Shown: positions 32,400 to 39,796 of the stretch, piece after piece
Numbering within the stretch: the first letter of the stretch is position 1
Layout: each line of letters opens with the position of its first letter
Assembly (NCBI GenBank): GCA_021812785.1
Contig: JAKAMR010000001.1
Span: 1 to 64,000, forward strand
Source: Nitrospirota bacterium
GTDB lineage: Bacteria > Nitrospirota > Thermodesulfovibrionia > Thermodesulfovibrionales > JdFR-88
Direction: 5' to 3'
Length of the DNA stretch: 64,000 nucleotides
The notes under the pieces: generated by a model
Told to the model about the DNA's origin: nothing
Database searches by the model: none
What the model saw: the letters and a program-made list of their open reading frames with translations, nothing else
Translations under genes and position numbers: made by a program

Positions 32400-34505
32400 T
32401 TAAGACCCGCTTTTACGCAGGGCCCGGCAGCCATCCGCGTCTCCCATGGCGCAGGCTTTCCCGTAGTCCGCGGCGGCAAGCCTTTTGCGGCCGCTTGCAA
32501 GGTAAACTCCACCGCGATTTACATATAACATGGCATTGCCAGGGCTTAATAGGATGGCCTTGTTAAAATTGGCCAGGGCCATGCCGGGCCGCTTCTCCAG
32601 CTCAAATACGTTACCCAGCTCATTGTATGTATAGACGTATGAAGGATTCAGGGAAATTGCCTTGTCAAGCTCTTTAATTGCAAGGTCAAGCCTGCCCGTT
32701 TCCTCAAAAGCCTTTGCCAAATTATAATAAGCCCCATAAAAATCCGGTTCCAGGGCGATTACCTTTTGGAAAACCGCAATGGCTTTACCAAATTGCCCTT
32801 CCTTCCCGAATTCAGTCCCCAGGTTGTTGTATGCGTCCGCATAGGCAGGTTTCAGGGCGATTGCCCTGGCGTAATCCATAATCGCCCTGCCGGACTGCCC
32901 TGTTTTCGCAAATTCAACTCCCCGGGTATAATAGGCTTCCGCCCAGAGCGGCTTCAGGGCGATTGCCTCGCTATAATCCGCAACGGCCCTGCCGGACTGC
33001 CCCATCCTGTCAAAAACATTGCCACGGTTTAAATATGCGGCGGGGACTTTACGCGGCTCCTTTTCTATGATGCAACTCCAGAAAGTAAGGTTGTTTTTCC
33101 AGACCCCTATCTGCCGTCCGGTCAGATACGTCATCGAAATGACCGCGACAAGGGCGAGCGCCGCGCCCGAGATTCTTAATAACTTGCCCTGTTTAAGTGT
33201 GCCCGCTTTGCGCCAGGCCCAGGCCGCGGCCACTCCAACGGCAATGGCCGGCCCAAGGCCAGGCAGGTAGGTATACCTGTCCGCCATCGACTGTTTGCCC
33301 ACCTGGACGATGCCTATCACCGGCAGCAGGGTGACAACATAGTAACCCCAGCAGGCAAGCCATAACCTTTTTTGCCGTTTGGCCGCAAGCAGGCAGAAAG
33401 CCGTTGCCGCCAGCACACAGAGGACGGGCAGGAAAAAAGAAAAAGAGAAGGATATGTTTTTTGGATATGGATATAAAGGCGAGAGGTTAAGTGGGAAAAC
33501 CATCTTCCTAAGATAAAGCACAAGAGACCTTGCCGCCACCAGGGCGCGGTCAGGAAGCGGCAGGAATTTAAGAGTGCTTATAGACCCGCCTTTTTTTTGC
33601 GCCATTAGCGTCAGCACCGAGGCCCCAACGCTCAGGGCAATGAAGGGAAGCTTTTCCAAGAGCGCCGCCTTGAAGGCCTTGAAAGAGCCGATCCTGCCCA
33701 GCGGATGCCAATCCAGGAGCAAAAGAACCAGGGGAAGGCTCACCGACATGGGCTTGCTCATGAGGGCAAGGGCGAAAAGCGCCAGTGAGAGGAGATATTG
33801 CCCGGCAGACTGCCGGAAGAGTCCCGGAATCACCCTCCACTTCGCTCCTCCCTCTCCCGGTGGGAAAAGGTTAGGGTGAGGGAATGACTGCATGAAACGC
33901 ATGCCAACATGTTTTACATAGGCCAGGATGGAAAGCAGGAAAAACAGGGCGCAAAGCACGTCTTTTCTCTCCGCCACCCACGCAACCGATTCCACGTGCA
34001 GCGGATGGAGGCCAAAGAGCAGCCCAACCACGCCCCCCACCATGAGCTTCCCATTACCATTAAAAAATGGCGGCCCATCAGAGAAGGATGACCCCGCCGG
34101 AAATAATGGCATTTCTGGCGCAGGCAAACCTTCCGACGGCTGCCCCGGCCTTTGCTCCCATACCTCAATGAGCCTTATTGCCAGCACAACCGCAATAAAT
34201 GTGTTGGCCGTATGCAGGAGGATGTTGGTCAGGTGGTAACCCATCGGGTTCAGGCCACAGATGGAGTAATCCAGGGCATATGAAACCCAAGTGAGCGGCT
34301 GCCAGTTGCTTACGTGGAGGCCGAAAAAAGCCCATTTCAGGAAACCGGGATTTAATGAGCGGATGTGTGGATTATAGTAAATATAAAAATTGTCGTCCCA
34401 GAGGCTGACAAAACCGTTTTGGAGGGAGGGCAGATAGACAAGAAAGGCCGCCGCCGCGAGCAACCCGGCCAATAAATATATGCGGCGTTCGTCTTTTTTA
34501 CTCAC
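32400..34505 (-). CDS. TMTC-like membrane protein with C-terminal TPR repeats
   Basis: 701 residues. Residues 1-440 hold about ten membrane segments; the N-terminal VYLPSLQNGFVSLWDDNFYI loop resembles the acidic first loop of GT-C/TMTC (transmembrane and TPR) proteins. Residues about 465-690 are six tetratricopeptide repeats of 34 residues with A-Y-N-G and A-KAI-L-P core positions. Eukaryotic TMTCs are protein O-mannosyltransferases; bacterial relatives are mostly uncharacterised. The neighbouring convergent gene encodes another GT-C-like protein, suggesting a protein or polymer glycosylation locus. Unlike most genes here, one stretch of its coding strand is T-rich (FSFSFF near 33430). Confidence 0.8.
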   Translation of the reverse strand: MSKKDERRIYLLAGLLAAAAFLVYLPSLQNGFVSLWDDNFYIYYNPHIRSLNPGFLKWAFFGLHVSNWQPLTWVSYALDYSICGLNPMGYHLTNILLHTANTFIAVVLAIRLIEVWEQRPGQPSEGLPAPEMPLFPAGSSFSDGPPFFNGNGKLMVGGVVGLLFGLHPLHVESVAWVAERKDVLCALFFLLSILAYVKHVGMRFMQSFPHPNLFPPGEGGAKWRVIPGLFRQSAGQYLLSLALFALALMSKPMSVSLPLVLLLLDWHPLGRIGSFKAFKAALLEKLPFIALSVGASVLTLMAQKKGGSISTLKFLPLPDRALVAARSLVLYLRKMVFPLNLSPLYPYPKNISFSFSFFLPVLCVLAATAFCLLAAKRQKRLWLACWGYYVVTLLPVIGIVQVGKQSMADRYTYLPGLGPAIAVGVAAAWAWRKAGTLKQGKLLRISGAALALVAVISMTYLTGRQIGVWKNNLTFWSCIIEKEPRKVPAAYLNRGNVFDRMGQSGRAVADYSEAIALKPLWAEAYYTRGVEFAKTGQSGRAIMDYARAIALKPAYADAYNNLGTEFGKEGQFGKAIAVFQKVIALEPDFYGAYYNLAKAFEETGRLDLAIKELDKAISLNPSYVYTYNELGNVFELEKRPGMALANFNKAILLSPGNAMLYVNRGGVYLASGRKRLAAADYGKACAMGDADGCRALRKSGS

Positions 34506-34553
34506 GTCATTGATTTTAACCCAAACAGGACAGTTTTTGCTTTGTGCGCATTA

Positions 34554-34615
34554 GGGGCGGGATCGATCCCGGCCCCCTCTGCCCAAGGTTTTTGTTTTCG
34601 CGCCCGACCGGGCGC
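34554..34615. other. Two GC-rich hairpins between lipoprotein and TMTC-like genes
   Basis: A near-perfect palindrome around GGGATCGATCCC (34554-34576) and a 7-bp stem GCGCCCG/CGGGCGC with AC loop (34600-34615), separated by a T-rich run. They may form a processing or termination structure between two minus-strand genes, though no U-run follows on that strand. Confidence 0.4.
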
Positions 34616-34627
34616 ATAATGTCAGTC

Positions 34628-34984
34628 TCAGCCGCAGGGGAAGTAGTTTATTTCATACCCCTGCTTCTCGAAGGACTCTCTTATGCTCCTCCTCTGGTCC
34701 GGGGTGAGCGAGACATATAATGCCTGCACCTTGTTGCAGTCCGGCTGCACACAGTTATAGCGGTACAGGGCATCCTTGCTGCTCTCTGGCACAGTGGAGC
34801 CGTCCAGCACCTTTTTGAAATCGCCGCTGTCACAAAGCATGTGATGCAGGCCTTCCTGCCTGGTGGCAAAATAATAGGCCTTTCCGTTTTTATAGATCAA
34901 AAACCGGTTGGAGCTGCATCCGAAGGCAAAAAAAGCGGCAAGGACCGCAATGATCGGGAAAAAATAGAAAAACCATCTCCTCAT
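34628..34984 (-). CDS. Putative small lipoprotein of unknown function
   Basis: 118 residues. An N-terminal RR then a hydrophobic stretch ends in AFFAFGCSSN, a non-canonical lipobox with the cysteine near residue 23. The mature part has four further cysteines (LCDSGDF, YNCVQPDCNKV, YFPCG), which may form disulfides or bind metal or heme; there is no CxxCH motif. No family recognised. It is transcribed away from the TlpA-like gene just upstream on the same strand. Confidence 0.6.
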   Translation of the reverse strand: MRRWFFYFFPIIAVLAAFFAFGCSSNRFLIYKNGKAYYFATRQEGLHHMLCDSGDFKKVLDGSTVPESSKDALYRYNCVQPDCNKVQALYVSLTPDQRRSIRESFEKQGYEINYFPCG

Positions 34985-35152
34985 TCAAGACCTCCCCGAG
35001 ACTCCCCCGCAAGAACAGCAGGTTTTTTAGAAAAAGTTACCGCGAGTAAATTTTTTGTTTTTGCTTTTGTTTTTATATTCACTAAACGCCCACGTTTTAT
35101 TCTCTAAAGGCCCACGCCGGGATGCGCCCCCGGTCCATGTCAAATCAAAAAC

Positions 35153-35695
35153 TCATTTCAAAAGCGCTTCTATCTTGCTGACCATACCAGGCGATGTCCA
35201 GTCCTGGGAACCGTAATACCTGCTGGTAAGTTGCCCCTGCTTGTCTATGAGAAAAGACGCCGGCACCCCGAAGACCGCGTATAGATCGAACGCAACTTTC
35301 CTTTTAGGGTCTTCAAGGACCGGAAAGGGCAACGGCTGGCGGGCCAGGAAATCCCTTACGGCCCCTTCCTCTGAATCTATGGAAACCGAAAGCACCTGGA
35401 AGTTCTGCCCCTTGAACTTTGCCGAAAGCTTCTCCAGTGAGGGGAGTTCCTCAACACAGGCGGGGCACCAGGTTGCCCAGAAATTAAGGAGCACCACCTT
35501 TCCCTTGAAGGAAGAAAGCGTGTAGGTCTTCCCGTCCGCCGCCTTCAGGCTGAAATCCGCAGCCTTTTCCGCGGCTGATGATACCGGCAAAAAACCCGGA
35601 GAACAAAAAAACATGGAAAACAGAAAAAACCCAAGAAAAGCCGTAAAGAACAATTCCGGAAAAGAAGAGTTTAATTGTTTATAAACCTTTAACAT
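35153..35695 (-). CDS. TlpA/ResA-type periplasmic thioredoxin
   Basis: 180 residues with an N-terminal membrane anchor or signal (about 13-40, rich in F and L). The AhpC/TSA-redoxin fold follows: DFSLKAADGKTYTLSSFKGKVVLLNFWATWCPAC, with the CPAC active site, then the cis-proline segment GVPASFLID. Such proteins reduce disulfides outside the cytoplasm, for example in cytochrome c maturation, with electrons from CcdA/DsbD-like partners (not in the window). It may act on the Cys-rich lipoprotein encoded just downstream (inference). Confidence 0.9.
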   Translation of the reverse strand: MLKVYKQLNSSFPELFFTAFLGFFLFSMFFCSPGFLPVSSAAEKAADFSLKAADGKTYTLSSFKGKVVLLNFWATWCPACVEELPSLEKLSAKFKGQNFQVLSVSIDSEEGAVRDFLARQPLPFPVLEDPKRKVAFDLYAVFGVPASFLIDKQGQLTSRYYGSQDWTSPGMVSKIEALLK

Positions 35696-35961
35696 GGTTA
35701 ATTCTAGGCCGGACAGTATATTTTGTCAACAGGAGAAAAAGATGATGAAAGAGGAAGGGCCCTTCCTGTGGGAGGTGGAAGGGCCCAGAGGGGATGGGAA
35801 ATTCTAAATCTTGAATTCATATTACAAAATAGAAATATAATTGTCAAGGAAAATCGAAACTGATAGAATGTACGGCCCCCGTTTTTAGCGTCAACAAAAA
35901 AGTTGCCCGCCTTCATGAAAAAGTTGTTAGAAAAGACTTTTTTTTATTATCCTAGAGTGTC

Positions 35962-36633
35962 ATGCTCGAATTGGGAAAAATGGCCATATTCAGCTCGCTC
36001 TCCCGGGAGGAGGCCCTGTCCGTTGAGAATTTTTTCATCAGGGACTCTCGCAAAAAGAGGGAAACGATATTTTCAGAAGGCGACCCGCCATCATGGTTCT
36101 ACATGGTAATCGAAGGCAAGGTGAAGATAACCAAGCTCTCCCAGGAAGGCAAGGAGATCATACTGGAGGTGGTCGGGCCAAACGATATATTCGGGGGGGT
36201 TGCCGTCGTAAGGGACCTTCCCTATCCGGCCAACGCCATAGCCATGGAGGACTGCTCTCTTCTTAAGATATCCAGGGAGGACCTCATGGCGATATTAAAG
36301 AGGTTCCCGGCCGTTACCATGGCCATCTTCCAGAACCTTGGCCTGAGGCTGCAGAACTCCCACGAAAGCAGGAAAGAGATCGCGCTTGAGAAGGTGCTGG
36401 CGCGGATCGCCTCGCTACTTATAAAGCTGGGAAAGTCCGGGGAAAAAACGGCTGAGGGCGTATTATTGGATACTAAGCTGACGAAGCAGGAGATCGCGGA
36501 GATGGTGGGCACCACAGTTGAAACCTCCATCAGGACCATGAGCAGCCTGAAAAAAGAAGGCATTCTCGGGGAGAAAAACGGCTCTATCCTGATTAGGGAC
36601 ATGGAGCGCCTGAAAGAAAAAACCTCTCTTTAA
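35962..36633 (+). CDS. Crp/Fnr-family transcriptional regulator
   Basis: 223 residues; an internal ATG at residue 7 (35980) is an alternative start and neither has a clear Shine-Dalgarno. Residues about 8-130 form a cyclic-nucleotide-binding-like beta barrel (EGDPPSWFYMVIEGKVKIT, GPNDIFGGVAV). Residues about 140-215 form the winged helix with LTKQEIAEMVGTTVETSIRTMSSLKKEGIL. There is no N-terminal cysteine cluster, so it is not an Fe-S FNR; heme, NO or other ligands are possible, as in DNR/HcpR-like members. The recognition helix has E187-T-S-I190-R191 where E. coli FNR has E-T-I-S-R. Two ATGAT-N4-ATCAT palindromes about 1.5 kb downstream are plausible targets. Confidence 0.9.
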   Translation: MLELGKMAIFSSLSREEALSVENFFIRDSRKKRETIFSEGDPPSWFYMVIEGKVKITKLSQEGKEIILEVVGPNDIFGGVAVVRDLPYPANAIAMEDCSLLKISREDLMAILKRFPAVTMAIFQNLGLRLQNSHESRKEIALEKVLARIASLLIKLGKSGEKTAEGVLLDTKLTKQEIAEMVGTTVETSIRTMSSLKKEGILGEKNGSILIRDMERLKEKTSL

Positions 36634-36717
36634 AAAAGAGGGGGGCGTCTGAACCGAAGGGCATAACGCCACCGGCGGTTCCCGTTTCCAGAGATCAGGT
36701 TTCAGGAACCAGGGCCA

Positions 36718-37515
36718 TTATGGCCCTTCCCCGCCTTTTTCAAATGCCGTGGCCCTTTCGAAATCCCTGAAAAGCCTCTCCCTTTTTTTAAACAGCGGGG
36801 GGTGTATGCGCCGCCTGCCGTTTATTCCTTTTCCCACACCCATATCCGCATGCAGCATCTCGTGATATACGACAAACCGGACATAATAGGAAGGGACTTT
36901 TTTTCTGTCCAGGACCGGATTTATGCGGATGAGGCCCAGGCCTGCACCCGTGCCGTCACAAAAAGGACTGAAGCTGCCAAGGGTACGCTTCCTTACCGCA
37001 CCGGATTTTCCACTCACGAAAGAAGGGGGCCTTTTCCCCCATGTTATGTGGCAGGCGAGCCTCCCCTCGAAATACTCCATGTTGAGCGAATCATATATTT
37101 CCCGCAGGTTGTGAAATCTGCCCAAAGTCCGTAGAAGCCTGTCTTTCCGCCCCGGGACCGGTTTTTTAAGCTCCGCTTCATTTTCCTTTATGAACTGGCC
37201 AAGAAGGGGAAAGCGGACGCCTTTTTTCCCGTTCATTATGAACCGGGCCACCTCCCGAATGACCTCCGGACCCGCCTTAAGAAATATCCTGTGGAGCCTC
37301 AAGCTTATGGTCTCCGGGCTCCGCCTGCCGGATAAAAAACAAAAACCCTTGTCCTGCGGATTTTTCCCTTTTCTGACAGATAAAACGCTGACACGGTTGG
37401 AGGTGACCGACAGCGAAACAGGTCTGCCAGTGAGAAGGCATATTTGCTCCCTTAGCCCGCGCTCATCGGTCTCAAAAGGCAGAGCGCATTGGGGTTTTAA
37501 TTTTTCTTCGGGCAT
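36718..37515 (-). CDS. SprT-like zinc metalloprotein
   Basis: 265 residues. The centre has YDSLNMEYFEGRLACHITWG, typical of the start of SprT-like domains, and the zinc motif VVYHEMLHADMG (HExxH) followed by HPPLFKKRERLF near the C-terminus, the usual third ligand region. The N-terminal about 120 residues are not recognised. SprT-like proteins are related to Spartan DNA-protein crosslink proteases, but most bacterial members are uncharacterised. No signal peptide, so cytoplasmic. Confidence 0.75.
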   Translation of the reverse strand: MPEEKLKPQCALPFETDERGLREQICLLTGRPVSLSVTSNRVSVLSVRKGKNPQDKGFCFLSGRRSPETISLRLHRIFLKAGPEVIREVARFIMNGKKGVRFPLLGQFIKENEAELKKPVPGRKDRLLRTLGRFHNLREIYDSLNMEYFEGRLACHITWGKRPPSFVSGKSGAVRKRTLGSFSPFCDGTGAGLGLIRINPVLDRKKVPSYYVRFVVYHEMLHADMGVGKGINGRRRIHPPLFKKRERLFRDFERATAFEKGGEGP

Positions 37516-37563
37516 TCAATAATATAATTCAGGGAGTAAAAATAAATCACCCGTTTGGCGCAA

Positions 37564-37608
37564 GAACCTGCCTCAAAAGCGATTTTTAAGCGGTTTTGAG
37601 GCAGGTTC
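37564..37608 (-). terminator. 15-bp inverted repeat downstream of the cytochrome-like gene
   Basis: GAACCTGCCTCAAAA (37564-37578) is perfectly complementary to 37594-37608, with two more pairs inside and a nine-base loop. It lies between two minus-strand genes and probably terminates or insulates the upstream one. A related sequence GAACCTATCTCAAA begins at 23424, so it may derive from a mobile-element end. Confidence 0.55.
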
Positions 37609-37619
37609 AGCCAAAGATC

Positions 37620-38030
37620 TCACTCCGGGGCCTTCGTGTAAATGGTGGCCAGCATATTGTAGACAAACAGCGCTATGGAGAAGACCTCCAGCCCGCCAAA
37701 GGCCGAAGAGACCGTTCTGTAGATCCCCGCCCGCGGGTTATAATATGCGGCAAGGTAAAAGCCCAGCATGCCAAGGAGGCCGGCGTTCGCCGTCCAGAAC
37801 TGAAGGATGGCCACGGCCCTGCTCTTAAGCGTCCGCCCCGCAAACCTTGGCAGGATATGGTAGCCCACGCCGTAGATCATCATCGAGACCCAGCCCAGGA
37901 GCATAAGATGCGAATGAATGAATTTTAGCGGCAGATATCTGTTGTTTGAAAGCATGGCCACGCCGATAAGCGACGATGTCATAAGATAAAAGATGCTCAT
38001 GAAGATAAAACTCTTGACGAACCTGTCCAT
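37620..38030 (-). CDS. Short heme-copper-oxidase subunit I-like (CcoN/NorB N-terminal-like) membrane protein
   Basis: 136 residues from the ATG at 38030 (AAAGGGGA upstream); a TTG at 38069 would add 13 residues. Four or so membrane segments with FIHSHLMLLGWVSMMIYGVGYHILPRF, which resembles the heme-ligand helix of cbb3 oxidase or nitric oxide reductase subunit I (histidines in HSH and YH). The protein is far too short for an oxidase, lacking the CuB/FeB site helices. Short stand-alone versions are annotated as cbb3 subunit I-like in some anaerobes; function unknown. Its promoter region has an FNR-like box, implying redox or NO regulation. Confidence 0.7.
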   Translation of the reverse strand: MDRFVKSFIFMSIFYLMTSSLIGVAMLSNNRYLPLKFIHSHLMLLGWVSMMIYGVGYHILPRFAGRTLKSRAVAILQFWTANAGLLGMLGFYLAAYYNPRAGIYRTVSSAFGGLEVFSIALFVYNMLATIYTKAPE

Positions 38031-38070
38031 GAGGATTTTTTCCCCTTTCCTTAATTTTTCACCTGTCAAG

Positions 38071-38113
38071 ATTCTACCCTGTTGCCGTTAAAGCCCGCCA
38101 TGATCGCCATCAT
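38071..38113 (-). promoter_or_regulatory. FNR-like box and -10 for the CcoN-like gene
   Basis: ATGAT-CGCC-ATCAT (38100-38113) is a perfect 5-bp palindrome with the FNR/Crp spacing of four. On the minus strand TAGAAT (38071-38076) is a good -10, placing the box centre at about -42.5, close to the class II position. See the paired site at 38159. Confidence 0.6.
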
Positions 38114-38158
38114 AAGTGAAAAACCGGCAGCCGCCAAAAAATTTTATAAACCCCGCAT

Positions 38159-38200
38159 ATGATATTTATCATGGCTGGCCCTCAAGACATGGGTTATCAT
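38159..38200 (+). promoter_or_regulatory. FNR-like box and -10 for the DUF1858 gene
   Basis: ATGAT-ATTT-ATCAT (38159-38172) has the same half-sites as 38100-38113. TATCAT at 38195-38200 is a good -10; with a start at 38207 the box is centred exactly at -41.5, the class II activator position. Confidence 0.65.
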
Positions 38201-38235
38201 AAAGACAGGATATCAAAAGAAGGAGGGCGCTTAAA

Positions 38236-38460
38236 ATGGCAACCGTGAATAAAGTAACCAAAGACTCCATCATAGGCGAGGTTATAAACCAGAGCCCGGA
38301 GGCAAAAAAGATAATAGAGAAATATTTCGGCAACGGGTGCTTCACATGCCCCGGCATGAAAGTGGAAACCCTTGCCTTTGGCGCAACCATGCACAATATG
38401 GATCCTGTCAAGATCATAAATGAGATAAACGCGTTGAACGAGGAGGGTAAAAATGGATAG
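38236..38460 (+). CDS. DUF1858-domain small protein
   Basis: 74 residues; GAAGGAGGGC precedes the ATG. It has the DUF1858 pattern: an N-terminal KDSIIGEVINQSPEAKKIIEKYFG, then GNGCFTCPGMKVETLAFGA with a CxxC pair, and a C-terminal helix. DUF1858 is found alone or next to hybrid-cluster, nitrite or oxygen-stress genes in anaerobes and is thought to bind a redox centre or metal via the cysteines. Its promoter carries an FNR-like box at -41.5. Confidence 0.85.
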   Translation: MATVNKVTKDSIIGEVINQSPEAKKIIEKYFGNGCFTCPGMKVETLAFGATMHNMDPVKIINEINALNEEGKNG

Positions 38461-38536
38461 AGAGCGTAACCCACAGGGCAAGCGAGCGAATCTGGAACAT
38501 GATTTCATCCTTACATTCGATGCACGGAGGGCATAA
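38453..38536 (+). CDS. Possible 27-residue coupled ORF
   Basis: ATG at 38453 overlaps the DUF1858 stop region and is preceded by GAGGAGGG; the frame runs MDRERNPQGKRANLEHDF and stops at 38536, three bases before the next ATG. No homologue is recognised. It may only couple translation of the DUF1858 gene to the zinc-ribbon gene. Confidence 0.25.
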   Translation: MDRERNPQGKRANLEHDFILTFDARRA

Positions 38537-38538
38537 AA

Positions 38539-38667
38539 ATGAAGGTTAAATGTTTCGTCTGCGGGGCCGAGGAAACGGACAGGGTGTATCTGCACTGCGT
38601 GCATGAGGGGCAGGAAAAACTGGTCTGCACCAGGTGCCTCCCCATGCTGATCCACGGGGCCCATTAG
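38539..38667 (+). CDS. 42-residue zinc-ribbon-like protein
   Basis: ATG at 38539 with ACGGAGGG upstream; too short for most gene callers. The sequence begins MKVKCFVCGAEETDRVYLHC and has a second pair in LVCTRCLPMLIHG, so two CxxC motifs form a likely zinc ribbon or rubredoxin-like knuckle. Part of the same FNR-controlled transcript as DUF1858. It resembles small conserved proteins next to DUF1858 genes in other anaerobes (from memory, not checked). Confidence 0.6.
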   Translation: MKVKCFVCGAEETDRVYLHCVHEGQEKLVCTRCLPMLIHGAH

Positions 38668-38706
38668 CTCCAGACGGGGCTTCCGGCTACTACTGTCCGG
38701 GAGCCT

Positions 38707-38831
38707 TTCCCGTCTCTCACAATCCTTTTAGAGACGTTCCCAGTCTCTCACAATCCTTTTAGAGACGTTCCCAGTCTCTCACAATCCTTTTTGGAGACGT
38801 TCCCAGCCTCTTACAGTCCTTTTTGGAGACG
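38707..38831 (-). repeat. Four tandem 30-32 bp repeats at the 3' end of the metallophosphoesterase gene
   Basis: Units at 38707-38736, 38737-38767, 38768-38799 and 38800-38831, differing by a few bases. Each contains GTCTCT and AGAGAC (or GGAGAC) as an internal inverted repeat. The last unit overlaps the C-terminal codons and stop of the metallophosphoesterase gene, so the array looks like serial duplication of the gene's tail. Units are directly adjacent without spacers. Confidence 0.85.
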
Positions 38832-39560
38832 TTCAATGAGCGGCGGGGGCAGCCCTGCCGCTCTCATCTTATGTTGCGTTGTCCCTATGTCGTAAGGTAC
38901 GCGCACGAACTCCGCCCCGGCGCCGGTTAAAAGCAGATAGCAGGCCCTGGGGTCTCCGTCCCGGGGCTGGCCAACGCTGCCTGCGTTTATGATATACCGG
39001 CACCCCGCCCTGTCCAGCTCCGCGCCTTCCTTGTAAGCCGTTATCTCGCCCAAAGGTGAGCGCTCCATGACGAACGGCAGGTGACTATGGCCTATAAGGC
39101 AAACCCTTTCCCTGAAATGCTCGAAATTTACCTTTGCCTGGGAAAAATCAAGAAGATAGTGCCACTTTTCCGGTTCATATGGGCTGCCGTGGACAAGAAA
39201 CAGCCCGGCTTCCTCCACCCTGTTGACAAGAGGAAGACCTTCAAGTGCTGCCCTGTTTTCAGCCGAGAGGACCCCATCCGTCCAGCGTATGGCCTCCTGG
39301 GCATGCGGATTGAAATAACTTGTGCTTGTAAGCCCGAGGACCGCCCAGTCATGGTTTCCGGCAACGCCCTGCAAGGCATTTTTTTTTATGGTGGCAACGC
39401 ACTCGTTGGGGTTAGGTCCGTAGCCCACAGCGTCCCCAAGGAACAGAACGGAACGCTTGCCCCCTGGGGCCTGGGCTGCCTTCAGGTCTATATCGGCAAG
39501 AACCGCGTCCAGCGCCTCAAGATTTCCGTGCACATCCGAGATCACGGCGAAAAGATCCAT
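38811..39560 (-). CDS. Calcineurin-like metallophosphoesterase
   Basis: 249 residues. All metal-binding motifs of the family are present: ISDVHGN near the N-terminus (D, H), LGDAVGYGPNP, GNHDW, LVHGSPYEP, GHSHLPF. It belongs to the YfcE/DNA-repair-like cytoplasmic phosphodiesterase group whose substrates are mostly unknown. The C-terminal residues ERLQKGL are encoded within the tandem repeat array described separately. Confidence 0.9.
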   Translation of the reverse strand: MDLFAVISDVHGNLEALDAVLADIDLKAAQAPGGKRSVLFLGDAVGYGPNPNECVATIKKNALQGVAGNHDWAVLGLTSTSYFNPHAQEAIRWTDGVLSAENRAALEGLPLVNRVEEAGLFLVHGSPYEPEKWHYLLDFSQAKVNFEHFRERVCLIGHSHLPFVMERSPLGEITAYKEGAELDRAGCRYIINAGSVGQPRDGDPRACYLLLTGAGAEFVRVPYDIGTTQHKMRAAGLPPPLIERLQKGL

Positions 39561-39618
39561 AATTCCATCTTAGCCCAAGTGGCGGCAGATAACTATCAGA
39601 AGGAGGGCACAAGAAGGA

Positions 39619-39766
39619 GGGCGGATGGTATGAGCGCAACGGGTTTTTTTGGCGCGGGCGCGTCACATGATCCAGCGGCATCCAGGAAGACCCGGCGCGG
39701 TATGCGCGGTTTTTTTGCTGGCAAAAAAAGTGAGCCGCTACTCAAGCGGAGCGAGGCCATCCGCCC
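39619..39766. repeat. Dispersed repeat element, copy 2
   Basis: 148 bp bounded by GGGCGGATGG and CCATCCGCCC, homologous along its length to 24273-24417 and in the same orientation. It differs by two T-runs (GGTTTTTTTGG and CGGTTTTTTTGC) and scattered substitutions. It sits just downstream of minus-strand nusB, as copy 1 sits downstream of the minus-strand activase gene. Confidence 0.75.
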
Positions 39767-39796
39767 CCATGCGGATCCTTTGTTTTTGTAAGGCTT

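Noticed and set aside
38707..38831. CRISPR-like array
   Set aside because: Units are directly adjacent with no unique spacers and the array overlaps a gene end; no cas genes nearby.
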